DNA of 22,147 nt from an uncultured Clostridia bacterium (GTDB lineage: Bacteria; Bacillota; Clostridia; Oscillospirales; Acutalibacteraceae): the NCBI GenBank assembly GCA_937895645.1, contig CALBKQ010000150.1, forward strand, positions 1 to 22,147, in the 5' to 3' direction. Made by a program: the position numbers and the translations under genes. Of this stretch, positions 21,799-22,147 are shown piece by piece; position 1 is the first letter of the stretch, and every line of letters begins with the position of its first letter. The notes below the pieces were generated by a model. It was not told the origin of the DNA and ran no database searches. It was given only the letters and a program-made list of their open reading frames with translations.

Positions 21799-22147
21799 TT
21801 ATTTTCTGCTTTTGAAAAGGTCAAGAATGTCCATTTCATCGTCAGCACCATAGTTGCCACCGTTTGAGCTGATGTCTTCCATAGCACCGTTGTAGAAAGG
21901 TTTCTTTGCAACGCCGTTTGAATCAAGACCAAAGCCTGTTGCAATTACAGTAACAATCATTTCGTCATCAAGCTTTTCGTCAAATGCAACACCGAAGATG
22001 ATGTTTGCATCTTCATCAGCCTGAGCACGAACGATACCTGCTGCTGTATCAACATCTTCAAGAGTGATGTCAGGAGATGCTGTGATGCTGATGATAACGC
22101 CCTTTGCACCTGCGATTGTTGTTTCAAGAAGAGGACTTGAGATAGCA
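21799..22147 (-). CDS. ftsZ: Cell division protein FtsZ, C-terminal part (5' end beyond window)
   Basis: FtsZ is the tubulin-like GTPase that forms the division ring. The visible 115 residues, up to the TAA at 21799-21801, begin AISSPLLETTIAGAKGVIIS, continue with LEDVDTAAGIVRAQADEDAN and IIFGVAFDEKLDDEMIVTVIATGFG, and cover the end of the C-terminal tubulin-like domain with its activation-domain strands. A short variable linker (Asn/Gly-rich) precedes a C-terminal peptide DDEMDILDLFKSRK, which fits the usual acidic-hydrophobic-basic tail (D-x-x-D-I/L-P-x-F-L-R) that binds FtsA/SepF, although the proline is missing. The N-terminal GTP-binding half lies beyond position 22147. The gene ends just before a bidirectional terminator. 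Confidence 0.95.
   Translation of the reverse strand, partial: AISSPLLETTIAGAKGVIISITASPDITLEDVDTAAGIVRAQADEDANIIFGVAFDEKLDDEMIVTVIATGFGLDSNGVAKKPFYNGAMEDISSNGGNYGADDEMDILDLFKSRK

Overview
The window looks like a low-GC, spore-forming Firmicute of the class Clostridia, most likely Oscillospiraceae/Ruminococcaceae. Three things point that way: the sporulation genes yqfC, yqfD and ylbJ; clostridial versions of the SRP/ribosome and era/recO neighbourhoods; and Thr-rich or Asn/Asp-rich linkers in exported proteins. The family-level placement is inference. Almost all genes lie on the minus strand. Only ylbJ, a small Cys4 protein and an XRE regulator are on plus.

Left end (1-1132): this part does not fit the rest. 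A phage portal-like gene runs off the edge (1-852). Before it is the tail of another probable phage gene (868-990), then about 47 codons resembling the middle of the tRNA methyltransferase TrmK (993-1132). All of this is joined to a uvrC that stops about 30-40 residues short of its normal end. The simplest reading is a chimeric junction, either an assembly artefact or a rearrangement.

1133-4350: uvrC, a SAM methyltransferase bracketed by small repeats, a terminator, and HPr (PTS phosphocarrier) with a strong promoter.

4352-9126: a membrane-anchored polysaccharide deacetylase, then the SRP/ribosome-maturation operon, read right to left: ylxM, ffh, rpsP, khpA, rimM, trmD. It has a consensus promoter at its head and a terminator-like hairpin between khpA and rimM.

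9164-17326: a Thr-rich lipoprotein with its own promoter; then a tightly packed chain, read right to left: yqfC, yqfD, phoH, ybeY, dgkA, era, a YqzL-like small gene overlapping recO, recO and mutS2. Most junctions overlap by 1-4 bases, so translation is probably coupled. The genes link sporulation, 16S rRNA/ribosome maturation, lipid recycling and recombination.

17408-18736: ylbJ and a conserved small Cys4 protein on plus, ending in a bidirectional terminator shared with a convergent orphan membrane protein (18796-19986).

20093-22147: a secreted Ig-like surface protein; a promoter for it with a palindrome lying on its -10 box; a divergent XRE regulator; a bidirectional terminator; and the C-terminal third of FtsZ at the right edge.

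No tRNA, rRNA, CRISPR array or insertion sequence was recognised. No wholly new system is evident. The best leads are the left-end chimera, the XRE/palindrome/surface-protein module, the overlapping YqzL-like gene, and a stop codon in the orphan protein followed by an in-frame tail.
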